Source: Patiria miniata (taxonomy: Eukaryota; Echinodermata; Asteroidea; Valvatida; Asterinidae). Taken from it: a stretch of DNA of 64,000 bases. The stretch lies in contig NW_024037067.1 of the NCBI RefSeq assembly GCF_015706575.1, positions 2,091,371-2,155,370 of the forward strand, read 5' to 3'. The position numbers and the translations under genes were made by a program. This document shows, piece by piece, positions 46,982 to 58,100 of the stretch. The notes under the pieces are model-generated. The model was not told the DNA's origin. It saw only the letters and a program-made list of their open reading frames with translations, and did not search any database. Within the stretch, counting starts at the first letter, position 1. Each line of letters opens with the position of its first letter.

Positions 46982-47431
46982 CCCTAAAAGGGCCGGGGCG
47001 GTATCCGCCCCCCCCCCCTCGACTTTGTCCGCGATAGCCTTAAAAAAAATTAAAAATCGCGACCCGAGCTTTTATGACTTTTTAGCCTCGAGCCTTGCGC
47101 ATCTGTTTACACCAAATACATAACAATCGGACCAGGGGTTGTCGCGCAGGGACAATTTTCCCGGCGCTAGGCGCCGTGAAAACTGAATTTTCCAATATAC
47201 GTCGTGTACACAGACCAGAATTGCCATTCATACATTTGAATAAGTAATTAGCCAGGATTCCAAAACCCTTTGACATTTGGTCATGAAATTTCTTGGGTAT
47301 GTTCATGAAGAATTGCTCTATGCATGAATCGAGTTTCAAAATTGTTCGTCACTCGAAAGCCGAGATCTTGGGGGGGGGGGGGCGGAATCCCCCGGCTGAA
47401 AGATGGTCAAAATAACCCGGCCCCTTTAGGG
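46982..47431. mobile_element. piggyBac-like MITE
   Basis: A 450-bp element between TTAA sites (46978-46981 and 47432-47435). The ends CCCTAAAAGGGCCGGG and CCCGGCCCCTTTAGGG are inverted. TTAA plus a CCCT terminus is the piggyBac pattern. Runs of C and G lie just inside each end. Non-coding. Confidence 0.82.
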
Positions 47432-47684
47432 TTAACTTTACAAAGTATGAAATAGTGCTTGTGGTTAACAAACATCTACAAAAAAATCCGAAGATCTATG
47501 TGACACTTTGATTACAAATCAAAAGATCGCCAGGTATTGCCCTAATTCAAAATATATTTAGTTAGTTTTTAAGAGAGAAATACATTTTCCACCAATTTTG
47601 TATTGAAATTGAAGTTTATTTCAACTGTGTTCAGATTTAAATAATGTAAAATATTAAAATCAAGCAGAATCTGTGGGTGAAGAG

Positions 47685-48386
47685 TTATAAAACAAATATT
47701 GAATGCTTTATCTCGTGGTGAAGTAAAACTAGCCTCCCTCGGAGATCCATGGACCATTCTATTTTCCCTCGGCTTCGCCTCGGAAAAATAGAATGGTCCA
47801 TGGATCACCTCGGGAGCAACCTCGTCCCCAGTGCTTACTTTATTTCCAACCGCGTTTCCAATAGTAAACCCTGGATAGGAAACTTTCTTCCTGTATCCTG
47901 ATTGGATACCGCAATTGGCTAGTAATGGATTTTTATCGTGTACTTGGTGCTATATATTCACAACGTGCAGTACGTGTTTTCGCGATCATTCGTCCACGCC
48001 TTCTCAAAAATAGTAATTTCCTTTCCAATTTGCTCAAATTAATATGAAATATGATACTGCATGTTGTCTTGATAAGATCGTAACAGTTTGATTTCAAAAA
48101 TCGTGTTTTCGTAACTCACGCCGTGCTCGCGCTGCTACGAATTGACTCTGTTTTTACCCCAGACACCGCATACAAAAACAAACGCTAATGTGTAACGCAT
48201 ATCCAGGCACCAGACTGTTCCTCATTTGCATACGTGTGCAAAAATCTTGCACATGCAAATGATCCAATACCAGGGTGAGAGAGCAGGTAGTGGTGGGCGC
48301 GTACTGCTCGACACCCTGGGGACGAGGTTGCCTCGGGAGGCTATAGTTTTACTACACCACTCGAAGCATTCAATATTTGTATACTT
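47685..48386. repeat. Large hairpin element, interrupted by a MULE-like MITE
   Basis: The left arm from ACAAATATTGAATGCTT to the core CTCGGCTTCGCCTCGG (47768-47783) pairs with the right arm that ends AAGCATTCAATATTTGT near 48380. The right arm is split by the element at 47817-48330. Within the uninterrupted part, ATCCATGGACCATTCTATTT pairs with its reverse complement. Confidence 0.85.
47817..48330. mobile_element. MULE-like MITE, copy 2
   Basis: A 514-bp copy of 45745-46256 with the same CAACCTCGTCCCCAG ends. It is flanked by the 9-bp duplication CCTCGGGAG (47808-47816 and 48331-48339). It landed in the arm of a hairpin element, so it is younger than that element. Confidence 0.92.
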
Positions 48387-48454
48387 TATACAACGCCTGA
48401 ATAAATCCCCGTCATCTGATTGGTGAATTGTAGATCATGTGACATATTATTATT

Positions 48455-48540
48455 CGGTATAATGCACGGTGCGACCATGCGTTATACCCATGCATTATAC
48501 CGTTTCACTTTGCGCTTGTTCCATGACAAGCGCAAAATGT
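48455..48540. repeat. Two adjacent hairpins
   Basis: CGGTATAATGCA pairs with TGCATTATACCG (about 48455-48502), and TTTGCGCTTG pairs with CAAGCGCAAA (about 48510-48537). Short palindromes between the two larger hairpin elements. Confidence 0.7.
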
Positions 48541-48667
48541 ATGCTGGTGTGCGCTACAGCGTTGGGTTCAAACATTTTCGTGAAGGGGTAGTTCAACATC
48601 TTTAAAATCAAAATAAATTGTAGTTTACAATTTACCAATCAAATGACGAGAATTTATTCTGGTGTTG

Positions 48668-48842
48668 TATAAAACAAATAACGAATGTTTTACGTTCGTG
48701 CGATGGAAAGAATAATTTCATTCGGTGACAGATTGAATGTTCTATTCCACTCGGCTTCGCCTCGTGAAATAGAACATTCAATCTGTCACCTCATGAAATT
48801 ATTCTTACCATCGCACTCACAAACATTCGTTATTTGTATAAT
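48668..48842. repeat. Large hairpin, ~80-bp arms
   Basis: An almost continuous palindrome with core ACTCGGCTTCGCCTCGT (48750-48764). Arms run from TATAAAACAAATAACGAATG outward to the matching CATTCGTTATTTGTATA. It has the same core as the hairpin at 47685-48386, but the arm sequence is different. Confidence 0.9.
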
Positions 48843-49514
48843 ATCTCCCGTCCCAACTATCTACGGCACTCAGAATTGACCTATCGCGGTAAAATCGCGC
48901 CAACGCAGGTTGTGAAATATTAGCCCCCAAAAGATGAGAATAAGTGTATGCCGAACGCGCAGAATCAGACACAAACAAACCTTAGTGTACACAATTTCAA
49001 TAGGGTTGTCTAAGGGCTGCACCATGTTGTTTCCCATCATGCCTTGCGCGATCTGAACGAACCTTTTCCCTCATGAACCTTTACCATCACCGTCTTTACC
49101 GACCACTTTACAATCTTGGTGTCCCCTTTGCCAGACATGTGGATGAAAACCATTCTTTACATAAGCATTTAGGCGAAACCTCATTTCCAAAAAATTGTAG
49201 ATAATAGGAACTCGTTTCTAAAGAAAAAGAAGATTGAGGGTTAATCTGTGAAGACACACCCAACCAACTTCAACGGACCCTGGAGCATGGAACGCTGTCT
49301 GATCGCATGCATGTTAATAAACAATTCATGGAAACTTGTCACAAGCTGGGTTATAAATCACCCCCAGGTTGAAATGAGTTCCTGCATGTAAACCGTTCTT
49401 TCATTGTCTTTAATGACCAATCCCAGGCAGTGCCACAGACATTCTGTCCCCGTTTTATGGTCATCCAACTATTCCAAACTGACAAGCTTAATAATTAAGT
49501 TACACAAGTCCGAG
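48843..49514. other. No recognised feature
   Basis: Unremarkable DNA with no coding or repeat structure that I could identify. Confidence 0.4.
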
Positions 49515-52061
49515 TAGTGTTCATTCGATTTAAACGTACGCAGGATTGGCATTTACGTCTCAGCCAATGAAAAGCTTTGCTTGCCACGCTTCGCCCACCG
49601 TGACCGTCTACTGCCTTACTTTTATTATTCAAATTGTTCGCTGCTTGTAGTAATCATGATAACAATGCAAGAGGATTCCAACTCGATCGTTGAGCGGTAC
49701 AAAAATCTAAATAACAAAAGAGGATCTCTTACAATTAAAGCTGTCTGGCACAATGCCTGCTGAATCTCTCTATCGAAGCAATTTTGCAAGTTCATGTACA
49801 TTGTACATGATGTGTTTTGAAAAAATGTAGTCGGTAAAGCAAACAGAATACGCACGTAATTAGTTTAGTAGTGCAGGTATATGAATTCAAACTGCAGGGA
49901 GTCCTCTCAGCATTTAAGCCCTGTACATATACTGCCTTTTCACGGTCAACCATGTTCCTTTCTGTATGTTATTAATTTCTGTTATTGATAAGTGTACCCC
50001 CTGTTCATTTTTTTCTCGACGAATATCTGGCTTTTCTTATTCAACACTCTATTTATGGGTTTTCTCTGCACGGGCATATTTTGTTTGCCTGCACCTTATT
50101 GCGCTACAATAGAATCTATTCTGAAGGCTTACGTAGGGTACAGCATACAGTCAGTATTCAGATTAACAATCCACTTGGAACGTAAGGAAAGAAAAAGGCT
50201 AAGGCAGGGTACGAGTGCTACAATAGACACTATTATAAGGGCTTACGTAGGGAACAGTCAGTATTCAGATTAACAATACACTTGGAACGTAAGGAAAGAA
50301 AAAGGCTAAGGCAGGGTACGAGTGCTACAATAGACACTATTACAAGGGCTTACGTAGGGAACAGTCAGTATTCAGATTAACAATACACTTGGAACGTAAG
50401 TAAAGAATAAGGCTAAGGCCGGGTACGAGCGCTACAATAGACACTATTATAAGGGCTTACGTAGGGAACAGTCAGTATTCAGATTAACAATACACTTGGA
50501 ACGTAAGGAAAGAAAAAGGCTAAGGCAGGGTACGAGCGCTACAATAGACACTATTATAAGGGCTTACGTAGGGAACAGTCAGTATTCAGATTAACAATAC
50601 ACTTGGAACGTAAGGAAAGAAAAAGGCTAAGGCAGGGTACGAGCGCTACAATAGACACTATTATAAGGGCTTACGTAGGGAACAGTCAGTATTCAGATTA
50701 ACAATACACTTGGAACGTAAGGAAAGAAAAAGGCTAAGGCAGGGTACGAGCGCTACAATAGACACTATTATAAGGGCTTACGTAGGGAACAGTCAGTATT
50801 CAGATTAACAATACACTTGGAACGTAAGGAAAGAAAAAGGCTAAGGCAGGGTACGAGTGCCACAATAGACACTATTATAAGGGCTTACGTAGGGAACAGT
50901 CAGTATTCAGATTAACAATACACTTGGAACGTAAGGAAAGAATAAAGCTAAGGCCGGGTACAAGCGCTACAGTAGAAATTATGTAGGATTAAAAAGGCTT
51001 ATATGTAGGGAACATTCAGTATTCAGATTAACAATACACTCGGAACGCAAGGAAATAATAAGGCTAAGGCAGGGTACGAGTGCTACTTAGAAGAACAATA
51101 GAAACGGTGCGTAGGATTATAAATGCCTACGCAGGGTACAGTCAGTATTCAGATATATACATTGTATGCCTGTAAAAGCTAAAGGCCACCGTCGAGTACC
51201 GTGTGAATATATCAATGATGAGGAGAGGGCACTTGTTTTAAATGCATATCGCCAGGAGTTCATAAACAAAGAAGAGATTTATGGAGTAAATCATACTAGT
51301 TTATACAGTAAATCACCTTTGTTTAACGACGCTGAGAAAAAATCAACCTTAACTGAATCTCCAATAAAAAGAAATATTTGTATGTACCGCATTTTTGTCA
51401 TATTCTTTTCATAACTAAAAACGAATAAAACTGCTGCAAACTGTTTAAAGAGTACATTGACCTGAAACTACAAATCAACAAACTTAGCTGACCCAAGTTT
51501 CGGCAAGTCCTTCCAATTTTTATTTATAATTATTTATTTATAATACATGTGATAATTGATAACAAGTCTTTTATTTTGTTAATTTCAGTTTTTATTTATC
51601 GGAGATTATACGATAGAGCTTCAAAGAAACAGAGATTTGTTTGTGTTTACTTTTGTTGATAGGAAAATGGTTGACAAACTTTGTCGAAAGATTTCAACAT
51701 GAGTTTGAGTTGTGCACTACAGTGTCCTATACATGTATACACGTACATGTACAACATTGTCAGTGCATTTCTTCATCACATCATATGTCGCCTATAGGTA
51801 CAACACTATACAACTCCACTTTATTGTTCCCGATCCTGCCACTTAGAATGTTCTTTTGTTATGTTGATATCGCTCAATGACTTGGAATCCTCTTGCATTG
51901 TTATCATGATTAATGCAAGCCGCGAACAATTTGAATAATAAAAGTAAGGCAGTAGACGGTCACGGTGGGCGGTAACTGTGAGTGAAACGTGGCAAGCAAA
52001 GCTTTTCATTGGCTGAGACGTAAATGCCCGTCCTGCGTACGTTCAAAACGAATGAACACTA
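49515..52061. mobile_element. Foldback element enclosing a 107-bp tandem array
   Basis: Long inverted ends (at least 210 bp) start TAGTGTTCATTCG, then AACGTACGCAGG and CATTTACGTCTCAGCCAATG, with the reverse complement at about 51850-52061. The interior holds nine or so 107-bp tandem repeats and a short frame (51166-51414) without recognisable domain. The organisation resembles foldback or satellite-bearing transposons. No transposase or secure target duplication was seen. Confidence 0.78.
50100..51150. repeat. 107-bp tandem repeat array
   Basis: The anchor GGGTACGAGYGCTAC occurs at 50207, 50314, 50421, 50528, 50635, 50742, 50849, 50956 (variant) and 51072. Seven successive intervals are exactly 107 bp, and the last is 116. 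The central units are nearly identical, while the edge units have diverged, consistent with recent homogenisation in the middle. Confidence 0.95.
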
Positions 52062-52225
52062 TGACGCGCTTTAATGTCAGGTTTGACCCTGCACTATGGA
52101 AGTGTAGATAGGACATGGTTAAAAATAAAACTAATTCGTACGTACGAATTACTAAACCGTACGTACGAATTACTAAACCGTACGTACGAAATACTAATTC
52201 GTACGTACGAATTACTAATTCGTAC

Positions 52226-52964
52226 TGTGACGGTCTTGTGTCGACGATGCCTTGGATATTGCTCTCTGCCGACCCGACGAGCGGCTGTGGGGAAGGCCAG
52301 GGGAACAGGTCCGTTTTGGGGCAGTCTACCGCCAGGCGCTCAGGGAACACACTCACTCGCGCTCTCACGCAAACCTCACGAACACACTCGGGGAAGGGAT
52401 GAATAGAATAGATCAGACACTCGGGTATTTAGGGCTTCACTGCTTTATTATAACCACTTGAAGACCCAATAAGATGCGTCCTACTTAGGTGCGTCCTACT
52501 AAGGTGTGTCCTACTTAGGTGTGTCCTACTTAGGTGTGTCCTGCTCAATGGTAAGAATTGGCCCCTTTCCAATAATCGTCGAGAACTGGAATGCTTCCCG
52601 TACCAACCAGATTTCCTAATCCCTGCACTCACCGGAACTAAACCAGTGCTCTTCCTGAGTGAAAGACTGACCACAGCTGTACTACACACGCTTCAGCAAC
52701 TCCAAGTCTCTGAGCGGGAACTGTGCTACGCTTCGCGCCACAATTAACAGCTAAAGCACACAACGTGAGCAGTGCAATGGGAGAGTGCAATCCATGGACG
52801 AGTGAAATGGAAGAGAGTGAGTGCGCGCGCGACACGCGCTTATATACCCGCGCTGGGTACCAACCAGCCACGCTACTCGCGCGCTGTACAACGGACAGAA
52901 GTCCGCGTACCAACCAACTAAACTACGGTGAACCTAGCGCGCCAATATTAACTGTTCCACTACA
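52226..52964 (-). mobile_element. Gypsy LTR, left copy
   Basis: 739 bp that align with 60751-61507. On the plus strand it runs from TGTGACGG to CCACTACA. The minus-strand reading has TATATAAG (52839-52846) and AATAAA (52444-52449). It is followed not by internal element sequence with a polypurine tract but by the same GTACGTAC/hAT-MITE DNA that lies outside the right LTR, which is anomalous. Confidence 0.85.
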
Positions 52965-53022
52965 GTACGTACGAATTACTAAACCGTACGTACGAATTAA
53001 TAAATCGCACGTACGAATTACT

Positions 53023-53465
53023 CAGTGGCGTAGCCACGGGAGGGGGGGGGGGGGCGTGGGGGCAGTGGCGTAGCCAGGAATTTTTCAGTGGGGGGGGGGG
53101 GGGGGGCGCTGGGGGGCTGGAACATTTCATGGGGGGGGTGTCATGTAGATCAATGATAATTTCTTTTAGAAACTCAATATCTCAGTGGGGGGCGACTGGT
53201 GGGCGACAAGGTTTCATGGGGGGCTGTCACCCCCACGCCCCCCCCCCCCGTGGCCACGCCACTGCGACAGCCCCCCCCCCATGAAACCTTGTCGCCGCCC
53301 CCCCCCCCAAGTCGCCCCCCCCCCCCCACTGAGATTTTGAGTTTCTAAAAAAAATTATCATTGATCTACATGACGCCCCCCCCCCCTCACCTGAAATGTT
53401 CCAGCCCCCCCCCCCCGCCCCCCCCCCCCCCCCCCCCCACTGGAAAATTCCACAGCCGCGCCCCA
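53023..53465. mobile_element. hAT-type MITE, left copy (right end degraded)
   Basis: Starts CAGTGGCGTAGCCACGGG after GAATTACT (53015-53022) and is very rich in G, then C runs. The halves are inverted copies of each other, with a second nested CAGTGGCGTAGCCAGG start at about 53053. It matches 61566-62010 up to GAAAATTCC, after which the expected terminus and GAATTACT duplication are not seen. Confidence 0.7.
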
Positions 53466-53909
53466 GGTTTGGTCAGTCCCTTGACCTTAAAAACTGATAA
53501 CAATAAGGAACAGTTATAAAAACTGTAACTCCTAACAAGGTGCTCTGCCACCTTTGGCTAACTTAAATAAAGCTTAGCTTAATAACAGTCAAAAAATGTC
53601 TCATCTGGAATCCTTGTACAAAATAATTTGCTGACCTACTCAGGTCCTTATACAAAATAATGGTTCGACCTACTTTAGGTCTTTACACAAAATAATGGTT
53701 TGACCTACCTAGGTCCTTATACAAAACTTTCCTTTAGTTTACAAGAAAACAAAACTTTATCAAAACGAAACTTTATATAAAACAGTTCAAAATGCCTCTT
53801 CTATTACAAACTTGAACAAGTGTTTAACAAATGTTACCAAAAAAGATCCTCAACAGTTCAACAAACAGTTCAACAAAGCCTCTTTAGGTAGACGTTATCC
53901 TTATAGCTT
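53466..53909. other. Gypsy internal 3' region, non-coding
   Basis: Contains a threefold near-repeat around GACCTAC..AGGTC..TATACAAAA at about 53630-53730. No polypurine tract could be placed next to the left LTR. Confidence 0.5.
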
Positions 53910-55241
53910 CTAAGGATCCTGTGCAACTCCAGTCAGGAAGTCCACGTCGTAGGTGCGTTGTAGTTTGTCCTTGGTCACTTTGTTGCCTTTATGGTACACC
54001 TGTCGTGTAGTAGTCTCCATTACGCGGTTGACTCTACCCGTCATGGCACTGATGAGATCCTCATCCGAATAAGGTGTGCCGACTGAATCACCATCGGTCT
54101 TCATCAACCTGCATAGGCGACCTTCTCCCTGTGATGTTGGACTTGGTGAGGTTTGTTGCTCTGTCGACTTCTTTGCCTTTAGGTGTCTCAAGTAAACGAC
54201 ATCATACTCGCGTGTCGTTGAGCCTTGGAGTGTCTTGTCTCCATCTCTGTACAGGTAGGTTTCCTTAACCTCCTTGATCCGGACTGCCTGTCCCGGTAGC
54301 AGCCTGTCTAGGTGCAGTGGTGTTGACATGACTGGAATGTTCTCTCCCCCCTTAGTGGTGGTTTCCTGACCATCGCGTCGTTTGGCCTCATCCCTCATCA
54401 ACTCTATCATCGCTCGCGGCTTCCCTCTCAGCGGCATGCCTGGCTCCTCATGGCTGTGGGGCTCCTCTAAATCCATCATCAGCGGAGGGGTAGGCGACAG
54501 TGTGATCTCTGGGAGCTCTCCACTCCCGCTGTCACCTAAGATTGCTGCTATTTCCAGCTCCACAGCAACATCTGGTACTTCAACTACTTCCGGCCCCTTC
54601 GCTTCTCCTTTCGCCCCCATCTCTGGTGCTACGTTTAAAGCCGACGGCGTCTGAAGAGTAGAGCTCGGCCTTGGCTCATCAGGCTCATCGCGAACACTGG
54701 TACTGCTTCATACCTCCTCCTCCTCCTCAGGTGCACGTGAAACTGTCGATGGCGCCTTCTTCTCTTTGGGACGCTTCCTAGTCACTTCTTCCTCATCTTT
54801 CTTGTCCCGGCTACGCTTCTTTGTAGCGGCAGTAGGTCCACTCTCGCTCCGTCCAGCAGAACGCGACTTGACCTCTGGTTGGGAACCTGGTTCACCCCGT
54901 TTACCTTTAGGTGACTTTTTGCCTCCTAGGCGATGCCTTTCTGCCTCTCTCCTGGTACGCGCCTCACGCTCCCTGTCCTCATAGGACTCAGCCTTGATCC
55001 CATTTACCTCAGCCAGGCAGGACGGATGACAATCTTTATAATGATTCAGCAGATTATCCCGCCGATTGTTCTTGTGTGAACACTGCTGGCACCAATAAAA
55101 CACTCGTGGCCCATGCTCCACTGTCAGATGTCGGTCCAGACTCCTCCGATGTAGAAACACACTGTGGCATCTCAGACAGTCTATTGTCTTCGCCTCGTCT
55201 AGGTCCAGTGGAGTCCTCTTTGCTGGCGAGTCTCGACCCAT
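53910..55241 (-). pseudogene. Extra C2H2 zinc-finger frame downstream of gypsy integrase
   Basis: Two frames (55241-54708 and 54620-53910) are in the same register. They are separated only by a TGA at 54708-54710 and about 29 further open codons, so the original product was probably about 440 residues. The N-terminal part has two C2H2-like fingers, CLRCHSVFLHRRSLDRHLTV..H and CQQCSHKNNRRDNLLNHYKD.H, then a long Lys/Arg/Glu-rich stretch (nuclear-localisation-like KKRSRDKK). The C-terminal part contains two related blocks, YLYRDGDKTLQGSTTREYDV and VYHKGNKVTKDKLQRTYDVD. No signal peptide or membrane segment is visible, so it is not envelope-like. Function unknown; DNA or RNA binding is inferred from the fingers. 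Confidence 0.75.
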
Positions 55242-55347
55242 GTTTATCTCCTGACAAATGATGAAAAGAAATGAATCTCGTTAGTGTCTCATGACTAGTT
55301 AAAGAAATGGCTCCGGCATTCTGTAGCACGCTCACACAAGCATTCAG

Positions 55348-56523
55348 TCAAACGCATGGGTTCCCCTCACGGCCTGGCCTGTATAGGTTCATGCCCCCGG
55401 CGTATGTATCTTGCGTCTCTCCATCCATGTCTTGTGATTCTCCGACTAACTCCGCAGGTACATCAAATCGGATGTCTTCTTGATCTCGAGCTTCTGCAAC
55501 GGTCTCTTCATCTTGTCTCGGCGGTTGACAGGGCGACTCTGCCGTCCATGGTTTTAGCGGCCGACCTTGGTAAGGTTTAAGTCGGTCAAAGTGGACGACC
55601 TTTTTCCTACCTCTTGGCTTTTGCTGAATTCTGTACGTGACATCTGATAGCTTTTGCAGTATCAGGTAGGGCCCTTCCCATCGTCGTTGTAACTTTGGCG
55701 ATAGGCCCTTTGTCTTGCTTGGGTTGTGTAGCCACACGAATTCTCCTGTCTTCAGTTTGGCTCCTATCGTTTTCTGATCGTAGCACTTCTTCTGTCTCCT
55801 TGCACTACATTTGAGTACTTCCCTTGCCCGCTCGTGGGCTAACTGCATATGTTCTCTCAATTGAAGAGCATAGTCTGTTTCTTCGCTTACTTCACCATCC
55901 TTTGCAGTAACTCGAGTAGTCAAATCGAGTGGCAGGTACAATTCTCTGCCTAACATGAGCATGTTAGGTGTCTCACCGGTTGACTCATGAGGCGTTGAAC
56001 GGTAGGCGAATGTAGCTAGCATCACCTTCTGGTCCCAATCACGTTGCCGTTTGTGAGGATCAATCATAAGGGAGACCATACTCAACAAAGTCCTGTTAAA
56101 ACGTTCAATCATCCCGTCGGATTTTGGGTTATATGGGGTTGTTCTCGTCTTCCTAATACCTAGGATGCTACACATCTCGGTGAAGACATTCGATTCGAAA
56201 TTCCGACCCTGGTCCGAGTGTAACTCTATCGGAACGCCAAATCTGCTCACAAATTCCGATACAAACTTCTGGGCCACAGTCTCTGCTTTCTGATCCGGGA
56301 TCGGGTATGCTTCGACCCATTTACTGAGGTAGTCTCCTACTACCAGCACGTATCGATTACCTCGCTCTGTCTCAGGGAGCGGTCCAAGTATGTCGAGTGC
56401 CACTCGCTGCATCGGGGCGCCTACAGCATACTGCTGCAACGGTGCTCTTCTTGTTCTTGCAGGTGACTTCTTTGTTGCGCACAGGTTGCATTGTCTCACG
56501 GAAGACCTTACATCAGCGCTCAA
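55348..56523 (-). pseudogene. Gypsy integrase, catalytic core and C-terminus
   Basis: A 391-codon frame. It contains the second half of the zinc-binding HHCC (CNLCATKKSP), then the D-D-E core (D in ALDILGPLPE, D in LHSDQGRNFE, E in DGMIERFNR), and the C-terminal GPY/F module (RRWEGPYLILQKL) ending VVHFDRLKPYQGRP. An acidic tail follows. The frame is uninterrupted, but a small deletion near 56550 separates it from RT. Integrase joins element cDNA to chromosomal DNA in the nucleus. Confidence 0.92.
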
Positions 56524-58100
56524 CCCGACCCAATAAAACCTAATGTTTTCCTCTGTCCCAAGTGACCTCCGGTCTCACCACCATGGAGTTCCTGTACAAT
56601 CTCTTCACGGTGTGGCTTGGGTATGATGACTTGATACTTGATTATGTGGCCTTCATCGGATTCCCATCTCCTACATAGGAGTCCGTCTCTAACTTCAAGT
56701 TGGTCCCAAAGCAACCAGTACGTCTTCACTGCAGGCGATGCATGCGTCATTTCTGCCCATTCTGGCCTCTCACCAGAACCAAGTTTCGCCTTCAGAATCC
56801 AACCTAGTGTCTGATCCTCCTGCTGGGCCTTTCCCAATAACTCCTGTGTCACTGTAGGTTCCATAGCCACGATTCGCACCGTAGGTGAATTTCCTTCTTT
56901 TGAAGTCTTCATTGTCTCTTTCTCCTCATGCCCCTCGGCACCTGCTGCCAACTCTTTGCTCTCTCGGCCACATTGAGTACATGGTCGCCTCGAAAGCCCA
57001 TCTGCGTTCCCGTGGGACCTTCCAGCACGATGAACTATGGTGAAATCATATTCGCTCACCACCTGCAACCAACGGGCGATCTGTCCCTGTGGGTCACGAA
57101 AGTTTAACAGTGCTCCATGGTCCGTCCGGATGGTGATTTTTCTCCCGTACACGTAGGAATGAAATTGTTTCAGGAATACAACTACGGCGAGAAGCTCCCT
57201 ACGTGTTACACAATAATTTCTTTCTGGCTTGCTAAGGACTCTGCTACCATATGCAATAACCCTTTCCTGACCATCGACGACCTGTGAAAGGACAGCGCCT
57301 ATACCGACGTTGCTCGCATCTGTGTCGAGTACATAATGTTCCTCTGGACTGGGATACGCTAAGATAGGTGCTTCCTGTAGAAGTTTCTTCAGCATTTGAA
57401 ACGCATTCTCGGTCTGGTTGTCCCATTCGAACTGTCTCCCCTTTTCTGTCAGGCGGTGCAGTGGCCGAGCTATGTCGGCGAACCCTTTCACAAAACGCCT
57501 GTAGTATGACGCTAGACCTAAAAAGCTCTGCACCTCAGTAACTGTTGTAGGTGTAGGCCACTCACGCACTGCCCTGATCTTCTCTGGATCTGTCGCTATG
57601 CCTTGACTAGACACAATGTGTCCAAGGTACAAGACCTGCCTCCGAAACAGTTCACACTTCTTCGGCTTTAACTTCAAACCAGCATCGCGTAGGTGTTGGA
57701 ACACCACCTTCAAGCGTCTCAGTTCATCCTCCACTGTCTTGGCAAATATGATAACGTCGTCGAGGTACACCAGTAGAATGTCCCACTGTAGGCCTGCAAG
57801 CACTCGCTCCATCAGCCTCTCAAAGGTCGAGGGCGCATTGCAGAGGCCGAACAGTAGAGACCTCCCCGTACGACAAATGCCGACTTCTGCCGCGCCTCGT
57901 CGTCCAACTCCACCTGCCAATATCCTGCAGCTAGGTCCAAAGTGGAGAACCACTTCGCGCCTTCCAAGGTATCCAATGAGTCGTCGATGCGCGGTATCGG
58001 ATACGCATCCTTTATCGTCAGGGAATTTAGGCGGCGGTAATCTATACAAAACCTCCTCGTCCCGTCCTTTTTCTTTACAAGTACAACATTTGCGGCCCAA
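56520..58100 (-). pseudogene. Gypsy RT second half, RNase H and integrase N-terminus
   Basis: RT continues with LFGLCNAPSTFERLMERVLA and the catalytic ILLVYLDDVIIFAKT, then GLKLKPKKCELFRRQVLYLG, FLGLASYYRRFVKGFADIA. RNase H follows (YVLDTDASNVGIGAVLSQVV, RRELLAVVVFLKQFHSYVYG, TIRTDHGALLNF). The integrase zinc domain starts near the end (ELHGGETGGHLGQRKTL). The frame then runs into a stop because of a short deletion. Upstream of 57880 it is joined to the first RT half only through a deletion and frameshift. Confidence 0.92.

Noticed and set aside
50100..51150. CRISPR array
   Set aside because: The 107-bp units are contiguous with no unique spacers, and the context is eukaryotic. It is a tandem satellite.
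51166..51414. 82-codon frame inside the foldback element as a transposase
   Set aside because: No catalytic or DNA-binding motif is visible and it is too short.
53910..55241. Envelope gene of the gypsy element
   Set aside because: No signal peptide, membrane segment or cleavage site; the sequence is zinc-finger and charged low-complexity instead.
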